Positions 9,532-21,262 of a stretch of 64,000 nucleotides of DNA are shown piece after piece (the stretch's first letter is position 1; every line of letters starts with the position of its first letter). The position numbers were made by a program, and so were the translations under genes. The stretch comes from Emergomyces orientalis. Its lineage: Eukaryota; Ascomycota; Eurotiomycetes; Onygenales; Ajellomycetaceae. The notes under the pieces were generated by a model. That model saw only the letters and a list, made by a program, of their open reading frames with translations, was not told where the DNA came from and ran no database searches. The stretch spans positions 434,001 to 498,000 of the forward strand of contig MOWL01000024.1 of the NCBI GenBank assembly GCA_002110485.1, in the 5' to 3' direction.

Positions 9532-12500
9532 GGGTAATTGTTCCGTAGCTACGGAGTAGTTAATTTCCAGCCTCCGTTTTAGGTGTGAATAGAACATAAC
9601 TCAATTTGAGAAGTAAATATCTTTGAATCATTGTCATGCGTTCTGTTATAGTTTGTGTTCTCACTTCGGTTAACTTTCAAAGTTCACTCAATACCATGAT
9701 TTTGAACATCATTGGCATTTTACTATATAAAATTCAAAATTCAAAATATTCTGTAAGTGTTTATGATAAGAGTGAGACATTTTTATTCAAAAATATATTG
9801 CACTTGAATTATTTATTTTTCATATTCTTGGCATAAATATATTTTTTAAATCAAAAATTATTTTATTATCAACAGCTATTTTAACGTTTAAATTGTATGT
9901 TTGGTTAAACTTTGCCACATCAACTGCACATTAAATTTTTGTATTTCTTTTTTAAAATTATGCTTAAATCAACACTTAAAAAGCAAAGTGATATTTATGT
10001 ATTCAATAGAAAATAAAAATTGAATTTAATAGAGACTTGCCTATAAATGCAGCAAACAAATAAAACATTGAAATATTAAGGTACAAAGTAATCCCAGCTG
10101 AGTTTATTGAGATATTTCCTTGAAAATTTGTTCATACTTGAGATTTGTTTTTATATGAGGCAGTTAAATCAATTTCTGTTCACCTCGAGTCTGAGCTTTT
10201 GGATTTAGAAATTGCACCCACTTCCGATTCACTGTATGGTTTTGTCCTGACTGAAAATGTCTTTACTGAAGCAAATAGACCACTGAAAACTTCATATGCT
10301 GACAGGCAGGGAATTGTTAAAGTTAACAGCAGTGTGTGAGTTTTTTTCATTGGTTTAAACAACATTAAGCACACTTGCCGGAGGGCGGGGTTGACCTTAA
10401 TCCTCAATATACCGGGCAAAGCGCCTATCGTTGACGAAGACATGGTCATCTTGCCGGATTCCAAAAACTGTGATTGATAGCCTAGCCAGCCAATTTTTTA
10501 TGTGCCATCACCACTGACGGTGTGTCTGGGCACTCGAGGAATTCGTCTCAATTTGTGGTGCGGGCGATTTCTTGTTCACCCAGTTCCCCGAAGTTGTACC
10601 TGGGGCAACAGTAACTATACGTGGAGGGAAGCGTATGTGTATGGCCCAACTTGAAGAAAAAAGCATAATCGAATTACCCGCTGCCGCTTTTTAGGAGGTA
10701 TAGGACATCTAGATCGGCAATCCATTGCCTATTATCGTTGACTGACACGACGGATTCGAAGTCTAGAGAACGGACAGTATGCTTGCATCCTGTTCTACAA
10801 GTTTTGTAGCGCGAAAATAAGGGATTAAGCTCAACACTTGATCCACCTGATTTCCGCACCCGTATGGAAAATCAGGAGTTCAGAGCAAATCTGGGGAATG
10901 TCAGAAATCATAGCATCTACAATTCAACATAGAGTAGATATTCGTTGTTGTTATTTCTCACTCATGAGTCGTGGCTATTAATTTCCTGTGGACCCCGGGA
11001 GGAACAAAAAATATTGTGAGATGAGTTACGGAAGTGGGCGAAGAGGAAACGAACAGCCCACATATGATATTGCTCTTTGGGTTCAGAATTAAACCTATGT
11101 CTCTGTGTAATAACAGAGAGCTAATCTATTTGAATTCTTTGAAACCCGTTTCCTGCGAGAAACAGCCCACTTGTTAACGATGCTGGGATCCCAACTTCAG
11201 CCCAGGACATTTCAATACAGATATCAATGCTATGATTGAGCTGTTTCATTGTAGGGAATACGATGGCAAATCACATTCTACGAATGGTGGTGTCTTGGGG
11301 CAGATTAAGTTTCCCACCTGATGGTTTGGAGGGTATTTTCATTTGTTAGCCCAAGCTTACCCATATCTGCCACTTGAAAAGGGCATCTCTTTGGCACACA
11401 AGTCAGCGCCTGGTTGTCACTTGGCCATGAATTTAAAGTATGCGACGGCCGATTACGGAAGACTCCCTCCCCGCAGGCAATCATGCAAATTAGCGAGCAC
11501 ATTCAGCCTTGACGACTATGCCAAAGGCCCTGGATTTCCAGGGGCGGAAACATTCTCGCGGATATGGGACAATGTTGATCAAGTATATAAAAATGTGGAT
11601 AGGGTCCACGGCGAGGGTTCAGCAAGCTTAAGCCAGCGCTTCCAGACTCATTTCGTTGCAGCAAACACAGAAAGGAGACCACCCCTCCCCTAGCACTAAG
11701 TTTCGTGGGTGGTTCCTCGTTTTTCTAATCGGAATTCGATGGACGATAGCAGTATGGGGGAGGGTGGATTCGTAGGAGTCCCCTTTGGGTCTCCGGACGG
11801 GGCTGCACATTGCACCCTGGGGATTGTTGATTCACCCTGATTGAAAGTCAAACAGGAGATCTGGATAGCCCAGATTATAGGGAAGAATCAAATTACAGGA
11901 AGCGCGTTGTGTTGATACTGTTCAATTTCCTCAGATGCGTAAAATGAATGAATCTTCAGTATCAAATTCTTCCATGATCACTTGAGATCCCACTTCGACA
12001 TATTTTAACTTGGAACTTCTGCTAAAAAGAAGAAAAAGAATAGTTAAGTTTCGATTTTCAGTCACACTCGTTCGAATTGCTAAACTGACCGATGCTTCGA
12101 TTTCGCGCTTAGGGTGGATATCATGGACGGGATGTGCACCTTTCAAGCCACCAATGCCTGGACGATTCGCTAACCCCACCACCCCTCTTCTTCCAGCGAA
12201 GAGAACAATAAACACACATATAATTTACTCGTAACATCAAGTGCTAAACGGCGTGTAGGAATCATGGGGCGAATTCAGATATTCAGTGGACAATTCGATA
12301 AAGGACCTTCGAAACACACCCTATCAAAACGCGTCTTCAAGATGGAGAACTATCAAGTCGGGGGGTGGTGGGGTGGTGGGTCGTCTGGGGGTGGGGGTTA
12401 ATTTTATTTCCCCATCTCGGCTCGGCACCGTGAGTTTGTATATCGAGTATGCGGGGTAACGGCTGTTCGGTTTGTATTTAAGGGGTTGAAGAGCAGAGCT

Positions 12501-12828
12501 AAGTTGTACAACAAGTAAGGATGGGTATGGAAGACTAGAAAATATTGGAAGCATGGAACCAACTTGTTAATAAGAGGCCAGCATGATGGATGGTATTAAA
12601 TCCGTATCGAGGGGATGATAATTGGATGAAAAAAGAAGGGAATTGACTAGTCAAGATTCCTTTAACTTTTTCGCAGCATAGAGGTTGGATATCGCATTAC
12701 GCTGAAAGGATATTTGATATCCGCAGCGGATCTAATCACCAAGCGCATGTCCCGATAAATCTTCGCATCCTCGCATTTTCATATTTTATAATTCCCAAGC
12801 ATACGCTTCATAGATTTATAAAACCAAT
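9532..12828. other. Gene-poor 3.3 kb region
   Basis: From 9600 to 10130 the DNA is strongly AT-rich with few CpG, like decayed repeat DNA, but no family is recognisable. From 10150 to 12800 composition is more normal, and short frames exist on both strands without any family signature. A TATATAAAA box lies at 11584-11592, and a G-rich tract at 12360-12398. I see no supportable gene. Confidence 0.6.
12360..12398 (+). other. G-quadruplex-like G-rich tract
   Basis: Five runs of three or more G, separated by TGGT, TGGT, TCGTCT and T, fit the usual intramolecular G4 pattern. It lies about 430 bp beyond the NCA2 stop codon, in the 3' flank. Confidence 0.55.
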
Positions 12829-15091
12829 TCAACGTGTCCATTTCGCATAAGCCCATCGCACACGTTCCAAGATACGCAATTGCCGAGCAACACCAACACG
12901 CACATTCAGAAGCTCATGGATATCTTCTCTGAATTCATGGTATGTAGCTCCCGGGAGAAGATTCTGAGCCCTTTGGCAGAGGATATCGGTTTCGCAAATC
13001 AATAGGCCATGGTCTTTGTAGGAGACGATACCGTCTTGGGTTGTGGAGGAGGCAGTTAGGACGCGATCGACGCCACTGGTGAGGAGCCAAAACAGTTAGC
13101 TTTGATGGTAAACATTTCTTGTAAACTCGTCTAGCATGTAGTGGACAAGTCATACCTAAGCGCACGGGTCATTTCTTCTTGCTTCTTCCCCTGTCGAAGG
13201 CCAGCTCTGTTCCCAAATGCACCACTGACCCAGCGGAGTGCGGCGTAGGAAACGAGGATTCCGGGGGTGATGCCGACAAACCTAGACTGTGTGTAAGTCT
13301 ACTAGCTGCAAAATAAAAGGAAGTAGGAAAATAGTACCCAAAAACCAATTCTTGGCTTTTCAGCAGCGCGTCAATACCACCAATGGCAATCTCAACGTCC
13401 ACTTTCGTTTTCTGGATCTGTATCAGCAGCGCACGAATCAAGTCTCCCCGCACTGTTCCGATGAACGGTTTCCTCAAATCCTGCTCATATGCTTTTAGAA
13501 CGGGAGTTAGATCTCCCTCTTTAACTTTGGACCGGAGCAGATCGATATCCGCCTGAGTCCACGATTTATGACCTGAGCCGTCCATGGCGAAATCAACAAC
13601 CATCCTTTCAAGGCTAGCTCGATCTGCTTCTAGACTACCTTTACTCATTATGGCGACTTCACTCGTTTCGTCGTGTCGTATCGTCCCGATGAGTCTCCTC
13701 AGGGGATCAATGACCCAATTCGCCCAGAAATCAACCATTGTAGAGCCCAGTTCGGAGATCCAGGTCCATATTTCGGCACGTCTATTCGTTAATGTATTTA
13801 GGATTGTGCCGAGAGAAAAAAAGAGGGCCGAGGCGGGTATCCAGTAACGGATGATGCGAGAAGGGCAACCGTATTTACTGATCATAGCCGCAGTAGATAT
13901 CCGTTGGCTCGGCAGAGATTCTTCCAGGACATGTATCAGCTGCTGAAAAATGTGCAATGGATGTTCTACTGTCTGAACTCGATGCTCAACACCGGCAAAC
14001 ACATTATCTTCAAACACGGCAACCTTGCCGTCACCACCACCAACATTCTCCAGGACGACACGCATCAGGACGACAGTCCGTCGAACAACATCCTTCCAAT
14101 CCCCAACGTTCTCCACATATCCATTACTGCCATACCCGGAGTCTTCATCCTCCATCTCAAAAATAAGGCCCTCCTCAACAAGTAGTCCAATAGCACACGC
14201 ATTAGTCTCCCGGATTTTCTTCAAATGCTTTCGCTTCGACCGAACCTGCGACCTCGATAACGCAAATGGCGACAAAATCCTCATCATCTTCGCCTGCACC
14301 AGCAACCGCTCCTTTATACTCTGATGAACAATGTGATAAAAATTCCTCCAGCGGCCCGATAGAGATTGGGGGGAAATACCAAGATCCACATCCGCCGATT
14401 CCAAACGCCGCTGCTGGAATGTGTGGAAGATATCATGCGCCTGGTGCCAGAGCCTAACAGGCAGCATCTGTATGGTATATAAGCCGGTGTAGAAATGAGA
14501 GCTTAGGACTTCATCCCAGTACCATATCCCATCATTTAGCGGCATACTCTCTTCTAGCAGTGCGCGCATTACCAGCCCCAATGTCTGGACAGTGGCTTTT
14601 GCGGCAATGATCCATTCGAGGTCTGTGATGTAGGCATCTTCTGACCCTGCAGCACTGGTATGGATGGAGGAGGCTGATCGATGCAGAAGCTGCAGGAGAT
14701 GAGAGGGATGCAAGAGTGGGCGGGATGGCGAGCCTACGGAGAGCGCTCTTGCGATTGCAGTGAAGGCAGCTATGGTCTGCTGGGTTGCGACGGAAGTTTC
14801 ATCGCGCACGTCCGATGGTTTTTGGGCTGCTGCTTCTGCCGTTGCAGTTGATTCCTGGGCGGATTCGGAGATATGCAATTGGATCCTGTCGATCTGTGCA
14901 TCTAGCCGTCGAACCTGACTGGGATTTCGGGTGAGCATGAGAACGAGCGATCAGCGAGAACAAGGGGCGTTGTAGTGTAGTGTACTGCGTAACCCTCCAA
15001 CCCCACTTTCATGTACTGGAAGTTGGGCGGATGGAGGAAGGGGTTTGACTACCTCAGAGGGAGAGAGCACTTACTCGGATATTATTGACAT
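12829..15091 (-). CDS. NCA2: NCA2-like mitochondrial ATP synthase regulation protein, 656 aa, 4 exons
   Basis: Yeast Nca2 is a mitochondrial membrane protein needed with Nca3 for proper expression of mitochondrial ATP6/ATP8. The signature here is the C-terminal block TVRGDLIRALLIQIQKTKVD, then VEIAIGGIDALLKSQELVFG, followed after an intron by a hydrophobic FVGITPGILVSYAALRW segment. An upstream membrane segment (YWIPASALFFSLGTILNTL) lies mid-protein. My exon model on the minus strand is 15091-15075, 14918-13338, 13281-13156, 13075-12829. All joints are GT-AG and keep frame, and the total of 1971 nt is close to the yeast length (616 aa). The first exon is only 17 nt (MSIIS plus two bases of Asp) and restores QVRRLDAQIDRIQ. 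An unspliced start at 14938 would give a poorer MLTRNPS leader. The last exon supplies GVDRVL...VRWAYAKWTR. Confidence 0.88.
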
Positions 15092-15594
15092 GTTCGTGGT
15101 GGATAGGGAGGCTATTCTATTCGGGCTCTCCTCTGGCTAGGAATTAGGAATAGAGCAACATTGGGACAGTATTTATTAAAATATTAAATAAAGGTTTAAT
15201 AATTAAAGTGAAGAAATAAAATACTTTAGAGTAGCTAAGTTAGTTGTGGATGTTGCATACCAAGGTAAATTGGTGATATCTGATGCAAACAAGACAAACT
15301 AGCTACATTGGGCCGGCAGCTTCAAAACCTGGGAAATCCCTCTTAAATCACAGCTCTACTTACGGAGTAAATACCAGCTAGATAATTGATATAACAAACA
15401 ATTAGGAGCGCATTGCGGGAAACATGACTATTATGGAAATAGTTTGAAAAAGTAGTTAGTAGTTGCCTGATTCTCAATGAATGTTAAATGTCTTATTTAT
15501 TACAGCCAATTGTATTTAACCAATACTGATATATACCCATATACTCAGACAACTCCTAACCTATTCTCATCAACCGGATAAGACCATTATCTGA
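15092..15594. other. Intergenic between NCA2 and the second LINE
   Basis: Promoter side of NCA2 near 15092-15180, then AT-rich sequence up to the LINE target duplication. No coding signal. Confidence 0.5.
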
Positions 15595-15610
15595 TCATAC
15601 GCAGTAGTTA
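15595..15610. repeat. LINE target site duplication (left), 16 bp
   Basis: TCATACGCAGTAGTTA, identical to 20775-20790. It lies next to the (ATT)n tail of the element. Confidence 0.9.
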
Positions 15611-15694
15611 TTATTATTATTATTATTATTTCTACACCACTTAATCACAAGGATATGTGGGGCTCTGCTTAATATACAAAGTAAGAAAAACTCT

Positions 15695-15715
15695 GTGACA
15701 GACATGATCTGTCAC
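15695..15715 (-). other. 8-bp hairpin in 3' UTR of the second LINE
   Basis: GTGACAGA and TCTGTCAC pair around a 5-nt loop, about 65 bp before the (AAT)n tail. The layout resembles the hairpins of the 3.8-kb and 5.0-kb copies although the sequence is unrelated. Confidence 0.6.
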
Positions 15716-16540
15716 TGAACTAAAAACTCTCTGATCTTCAGATCTATTTCACTCTTTAACATCTTCAAAATACTGCAGAGCAGCCACAGCTGTTTTTAGA
15801 GAAAGAAATATCTCACATCAAAAAGAAAGACAAGATCACTCACAACTACTCTTAGTAATGAATATTCAATATAGAAAATCTTTCACTGAAAGTGTCTGTC
15901 ACTTTTCATGTCTTTGCCTGCTCTGCCTCTCACTCAGAGTTTTGGTCAGAGTGAACTGCCCAAGAATACTCTGTTTCAATTATCATGTGATCAATCTGTG
16001 CAGTCTCTCTACTGTGTTCAACAGTCATCTCTTATTCACTCTTTCTTTGTGTTTCAACTCTGCTCACTCTGCACTGAATCATGTGCAGTGCATCATCACA
16101 TGAAGCACAGTTTCATGCTCATATCCACATGAGCACTCTGGTGTGGGAAAATCTGGCACTTTTCTTCTATGTAAAAATGCTGCCAGGCCTGTCTTGCCTG
16201 TGTGTAGTTGAACTATTAGTGAGCTTTGAGCCTTGCTCAGACTCTCATGTCACTTTAGCTGCTTGATATCTGAGGGTCTGTCAAACAGTTTTTCTCATGA
16301 TGTAGTGTGTGCTCTTCAAATGTTATGTCATCTAATTACTGATTTCTTTCATACTCATCTTTTGAAGAATTAATCAGTTAGATAATTTAACTGACTTTCT
16401 TTCTCTCTGTACTGTTTTGCTTCTCTCACTCACTGCACACTTCATTCCTGCTGCATTTTTACTAAATACAGCACAGTTTTCACTGGTATCACATGTCTGC
16501 TTTCTTCACACTGAAGTCTGGTTCTGATCTGTGTATATGC

Positions 16541-19258
16541 TTACTGTATCTGTTTCATGACTTCTGTTTCTCTAAGCTGCTCAGTTGCTTTAGTCATCAT
16601 TCCATCAAGATACACACTTATTGACAGTGTAAATGTTTCAGCTTTCAGTGAGATGATTGATATTGCTCTATAGACTTCTACTATAATGTGCAGATATTCA
16701 TTTTGAATCTTCTCCAGACCTTTTAACAGCTGGCGCTGTTGTCGAGGCTCTTGTTGAGTTGCCTGCAGTTGATGCCATGCCAGTGTGCTATATGTGATAG
16801 CTGGTCTGATCACAGCATTGTAGACTCTACAGGCTTGCTGAAGAGAGAGGTCTCATGTTGACTGTGTGATCTGTGTGAGAGTTTCTATTTGTAATTTTAA
16901 TCTGTCTATAACTCTGTTTATATGATCTCACCATCTCAGCTTGAAATCAAGTCATACTTCTAGCACCTGCATTTCCTTCTGTGGTGGTATTTCTTGCTGT
17001 GATAGTTGTAGTGACTGTTCCAGATTAAACCTTGTGCATGCTTGAGTGAAGTGCATAAGTTCATACTTTTATAATGTGAAGATTGCTTCATGTCTGTTCA
17101 CTCAATGCACACATTCAGCATGCACTTGTGCTAGTTGTGCGCAGTTTGCCTCAGTGGAGTCACTGTAAGCCAGAATATTGATATCATCCACAAATTCTAT
17201 GCAGCTGACTGACTTGTTGTGTGATGAGCAGATGCGCAGCAGCTTCTCATTATAAAAAAGAAATAGAATGGGTGATAGTGATGATCTCTGTGAAATACCT
17301 GTGTTCACACTGAAGATCTCTGTCTCCTGCTCATTAAATACTAGTGTAGCCCTGCAATCTTGCATGAATGAATCAATTCATTCAGTCAGATGTCTGAGTA
17401 GTTCTTTCATTTTAAGAATGTGAATTAAGTGTCTTCTAAGCACTCTGTCATATACTTCAGAGATATTCAGTGATAACACTGATGACACTGCTCTCTGCTT
17501 CTCCCATACTGTGCAAATTTGTGCTAGCAGTAGTGCAAGTGCTGTCTCAGTGAAGTGCTCACTACATGTCTTCATCTGTTGAGCTGGCAATATTTTATGA
17601 CTCTCTGTGAGATGTCTTATTTCTCTTGCTGTTACAGTCTCAATAATTTTTTCTACAGTGTCTAGCAGTGCTATAGGTCTTCAAGCTCCAGCTTCACTGT
17701 AGTCTTTCTTGCCTGACTTTTTAAACACCACTGTGCATGCTGTCTTGAATGCCTGTGAATAGTGCTCTCATTGCCAGCAGACTCAGATAAGCTCAGTCAT
17801 TGCTGTGATGAAGTTCAGCCCTAGCATTTTAAGAAATCAGTTGAGAATGTCATTAGCATCTGATGTCTTATTATTTGACAATCTGACTATAATTGTTGTC
17901 ATGATCTTCTCTGTGATTTCTAGTGTGTCACTCACACTCTGTAATTGAATATCTCTCTGTATATTCATTTCACTGACTGATAGTGGCTCAGGAAAGAATC
18001 TCTCATGCAGCAGTTCAGTTTTGTTCTGAAACACAAATGTCAAAGACTCAGGCATATTTAAAGTGCTAGATGCTTTCTTAAGTGGTGATAATCTTGCAGA
18101 TTGCTTGAACTCATGAGTGTGTGTGTGTCCTCACTTGACTAGTTTTCAGAGCAGCTTAGAGTCAGTGCCTGCACTGTTCATTAGATCATGAAAGTTTGCA
18201 GTCTTTACAAGCTTTATTTTTCTGTTGCACTTGTTCTGTGCTTTTTTTCTCTTATTTTCAGTGCTGTGAGTGCTTCTCATCACTTGCTTGTATTCACTGA
18301 CAGCTTCTGCTATCTTTTTTAATCATCATGAGCGGCTTTTCTCACAGACATGAGCATGTTTAGCATGTTTATCTGTCAGTGTGCTGATGAACTTGCTGAG
18401 ATAGTTCACATATTCATCAATCTCTGCTATTGAGATGAAGATTCTGCAGCATCTAAAATTCAGACAATTCTGCTGTAGCAGCTGTGAGTTCACTTTTTGT
18501 CAGTTGCATCTCTCTCTCAATCTGACAGACACATTGATAGCAAGTCTGATAATCACTGATAGATGATCTGATGCCATGTCTATCTCATGTGCTACTCAGC
18601 ATTCTAACACCCCTTTATTCAGGTTTTCTGACATAAAGATCAGATTCAGAATTGTTTCAGTACTATCACAGTTCTGTCATGTGATCTCACTTTGTGATGT
18701 TATCAGTTATAAGTTGAGAGTATTCATCTGTGCTATAAACTCTTATATCAGTTCAAAATTGTGTCTCACACGCTTCTCTTCTCAGCTTGAGTGATGTACA
18801 TTGAAGTCTTCTAGCATCATCATCTCTGCTTGTTGCACAGGTGTCTCATGATTACATGCTTGTGTGCTTGTCTTCTGATTCTGCATCTGTAGCAATGCCT
18901 CTGTCTCTTTCATTATTATCTGTAGTTGCAGAATGGGGGAGTTCTCGGGCACCATTGTGTAGCTGTCTGGCGGGGTGGCATAGACATTGAGTATTAGCAC
19001 CAGGCTCTTTGCTGTGATGATAGTTAACAGTATCATGTATCTTGTTACTGCTCTAACCTCCCATGTCTCTGCTGCCAGTCTTTTGTTGATGAGAAATCTC
19101 ACTCTAGCCTTCTTATTTTGCATGTCTGCCTGCCAAAAACCACAGTTAATTAAACATGTTGTGTCACTGCCAGCTCTCTCATGCATCCATGGCTCTTGTA
19201 GCGCAATAATATTGTAGTTTAATACTGTTTCAGGCTTGATCAGCAACGCATTCATCAC
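16541..19258 (-). pseudogene. LINE ORF2 pseudogene: endonuclease and reverse transcriptase
   Basis: The endonuclease segment (19258-18782) has IIALQEPWMH near its start and EDFNVHH where GDFNxHH is expected. The RT is spread over frames at 18055-17837, 17590-17378 and 17365-17102. It shows GISQRSSLSPILF for the usual GIPQGSPLSP and keeps the catalytic box EFVDDINIL. A C-terminal RT thumb-like segment follows at 16813-16541 (ITYSTLAWH). The altered prolines and glycines are CC-to-TC or GG-to-AG/GA changes. I did not find an intact RNase H frame downstream. Confidence 0.85.
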
Positions 19259-19704
19259 TTTACTTAAGTTGTGTATATTATATTACAGTATTTGAAGTTG
19301 TTCACTCATTGTTCACCTGTATTCTGATCCTGCATGTCAATCAATCATGTGAAGTGTATATACTCATTTAAAAAGTCTTTCTATTATATATTTACTTTGA
19401 ACATATCAGTGAATCTTCTCACTCTTTGCTGACTACTCTGTGTTTTCTTGTCTGTGATTCTGTCACATTTTCTGAGTGTGATCCAGTCTTTCTCATCAGA
19501 GATCTGTATTATAAAGTGTTGTGGCTGATTTCTGAGCATCTCTTTAGCTAGTTCCACTGCTGCACGCTGTTCCAGGCAGTTTGCTGCTCATGCTGGGTGT
19601 GTCTCTTCACAGTTGCAGCAGACTGTCTTTTTTCTCTCTAACAGTGCTGTGCAGCTCTTGTCTGTGTGTCTCTTCACTACACAGTGTTCACAGACATCCC
19701 CTTT

Positions 19705-20658
19705 TCAGCAAAATCTAGCTATGTGCCTGTATTGCTGACAGCTGTAGCACTGAGTGACTTGAGCCTCTCTATGAAAGATTTCAATCATGCAGAACTCATT
19801 TCTCAAGATAATATCACTTTTCACTAGAGTATTTGTCTGTTGTGATGTTGCTACATGTATGATGATGCTTTCATGCAGTTTCTGTTGCTTAGCTAGACAC
19901 TTTGTCATCTTGTGAATGAGCATCTTGCATTTCAGTGATAGATTCTGCTTGTACACATCATTCACTGCTTTCTCTGGTTTGTCTCAGCTAATGATTTTGA
20001 GTGAAGCACTCTTGATCAGTACTGCATACATTTTCTTTCTCATATGTGTCTTGTTTTTTCATTTTTTCACTCATTCACTGCTTTTCATCAATTCAGTCTT
20101 TGTACTGAATGTATCTGTGACAAGAATCAGGTCTCCGCTGAGCATGTATCTTGCTGCCACCACTGTGCTGGCAGTGATGTCTTTGATAGCTTCATTCATC
20201 TTCTTAACAATGGTCTCTGAGATGCACTTCTCCACTGCCAGTGCATTACAGTTGTGTTGAGATATCACCATCTCTCTCAATGCATATCTGATTACTATCT
20301 TTGCTGGCAGCTCTTCATTGACTGCTATGAGTGCCCATGAGATCTCACTGTTCAGCATGTTGCATCTTTTATTCTGCTGTGATGTGCTTGTAGTGTTCTC
20401 TAGCTTCTTTAACATGTTGTCAAGCAGATTTTTCTTGAGCTCATTCACTGTCTTCAAAGCTCTTTGAATATACAGTAATTCTTTTTTATTAATCTTCTTG
20501 TCTTTCTCTCCCTCTCTAAGAGCCTCAGTGATCATGCGCAGTGTTACTGTCATACCATTTGTTGCTGCATCTCCTGCCTGCGCGGCTCCAGGTACGCGTC
20601 GCGCCGCGCGCGCACCCACATTCCCTGCACCACCACTCACGCTCACAGCCTCAATCAT
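19705..20658 (-). pseudogene. LINE ORF1 (gag-like RNA-binding protein) remnant
   Basis: The likely start is Met at 20658 (MIEAVSVSGG). The longer frame begins inside the target duplication and so is not native. After a charged coiled-coil-like region (LREGEKDKKINKKELLYIQR) comes a CCHC knuckle, CYSCQQYRHIARFC, near 19710-19750. Downstream at about 19580-19625 is a second knuckle, CCNCEETHPA, whose following tryptophan is TGA. The frame is broken near 20070. Resembles fungal LINE ORF1 nucleic-acid-binding proteins. Confidence 0.8.
20579..20640. other. CpG-dense island inside CpG-depleted LINE ORF1
   Basis: Within about 36 bp at 20581-20616 there are around ten CpG, while most of the surrounding 5 kb has almost none. 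It encodes a Gly/Ala/Arg-rich stretch of ORF1 (GARAARRVPGAAQAG). Confidence 0.7.
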
Positions 20659-20774
20659 GGTGTTTGAGAGTGTGTGAGTGAGCTGATGCCCTTCAAGACC
20701 CTCTGTGGTACGAAAGCGATCGCGATTTAGATGTAAAAGAATAAAATAATTTTTGATGAGGTTTCCCAAGTTTT

Positions 20775-20790
20775 TCATACGCAGTAGTTA
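20775..20790. repeat. LINE target site duplication (right), 16 bp
   Basis: Identical to 15595-15610. It lies at the 5' end of the minus-strand element. Confidence 0.9.
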
Positions 20791-21262
20791 GTTAACTAAA
20801 TAAGGTGATTACCTATTATTCCTCTTTGCCACCCCGTTCGTTCCCTGGGCCTTCCGGATGCCGCGATAAGACGATCATACGGTGTGTGACTAAGCCAGCT
20901 AGTCCCCCCTCTGGTTCTGTCCAGGTACCTCAGTAATACCAATGCCCTGTGTAAAAGGGTCGCAATACCGTCCTCAGCCATACCGTACTGGTAATACTAC
21001 TGAAATACCCTGTCTGATTGGCTAGGTTCTTATTACGAGTAGTGTGTCTCCTTGGCAGCTGTTAGTCAGCGATCAGTCCATGCCCGGGTTCTTGATTTCT
21101 CTCTCCCGAAAAATAATTCTTTTATCTTTCGTCAAACAACAAATTCAACAACAAATTCAACAACAACAACCCGATAAACAATATAATAAATACAATTGTC
21201 TCTTTCCCCCCGGGATCTTTCATGTCTAGCGACAGCATACGGATACTGGCTACGACTTCAAA
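20791..21262. other. Upstream region of ERG25
   Basis: Normal composition, no ORF of note. It must hold the ERG25 promoter and 5' UTR, with the old LINE insertion ending about 470 bp before the start codon. I did not find a clear full match to the sterol-regulatory element. Confidence 0.5.

Larger units (their letters stand above)
15611..20774 (-). mobile_element. Near-complete Tad-like LINE, 5.16 kb, with 16-bp target duplication
   Basis: Minus-strand order is ORF1 (gag-like, zinc knuckles) then ORF2 (endonuclease, RT), then a 3' UTR with hairpin and an (AAT)n tail at 15611-15630. The ends are set exactly by the 16-bp direct repeats at 15595-15610 and 20775-20790. The body is broken by stops and frameshifts, and CpG is nearly absent apart from a few patches. 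It differs in sequence from the LINE at 1-3920, so it is probably another family of the same group. Length and exact boundaries indicate a full-length insertion that decayed in place. Confidence 0.93.

Noticed and set aside
20071..20778. ORF1 starting at MKNLG (20778)
   Set aside because: Its first codons lie within the target duplication and 5' UTR of the LINE; the native start is more likely Met at 20658.
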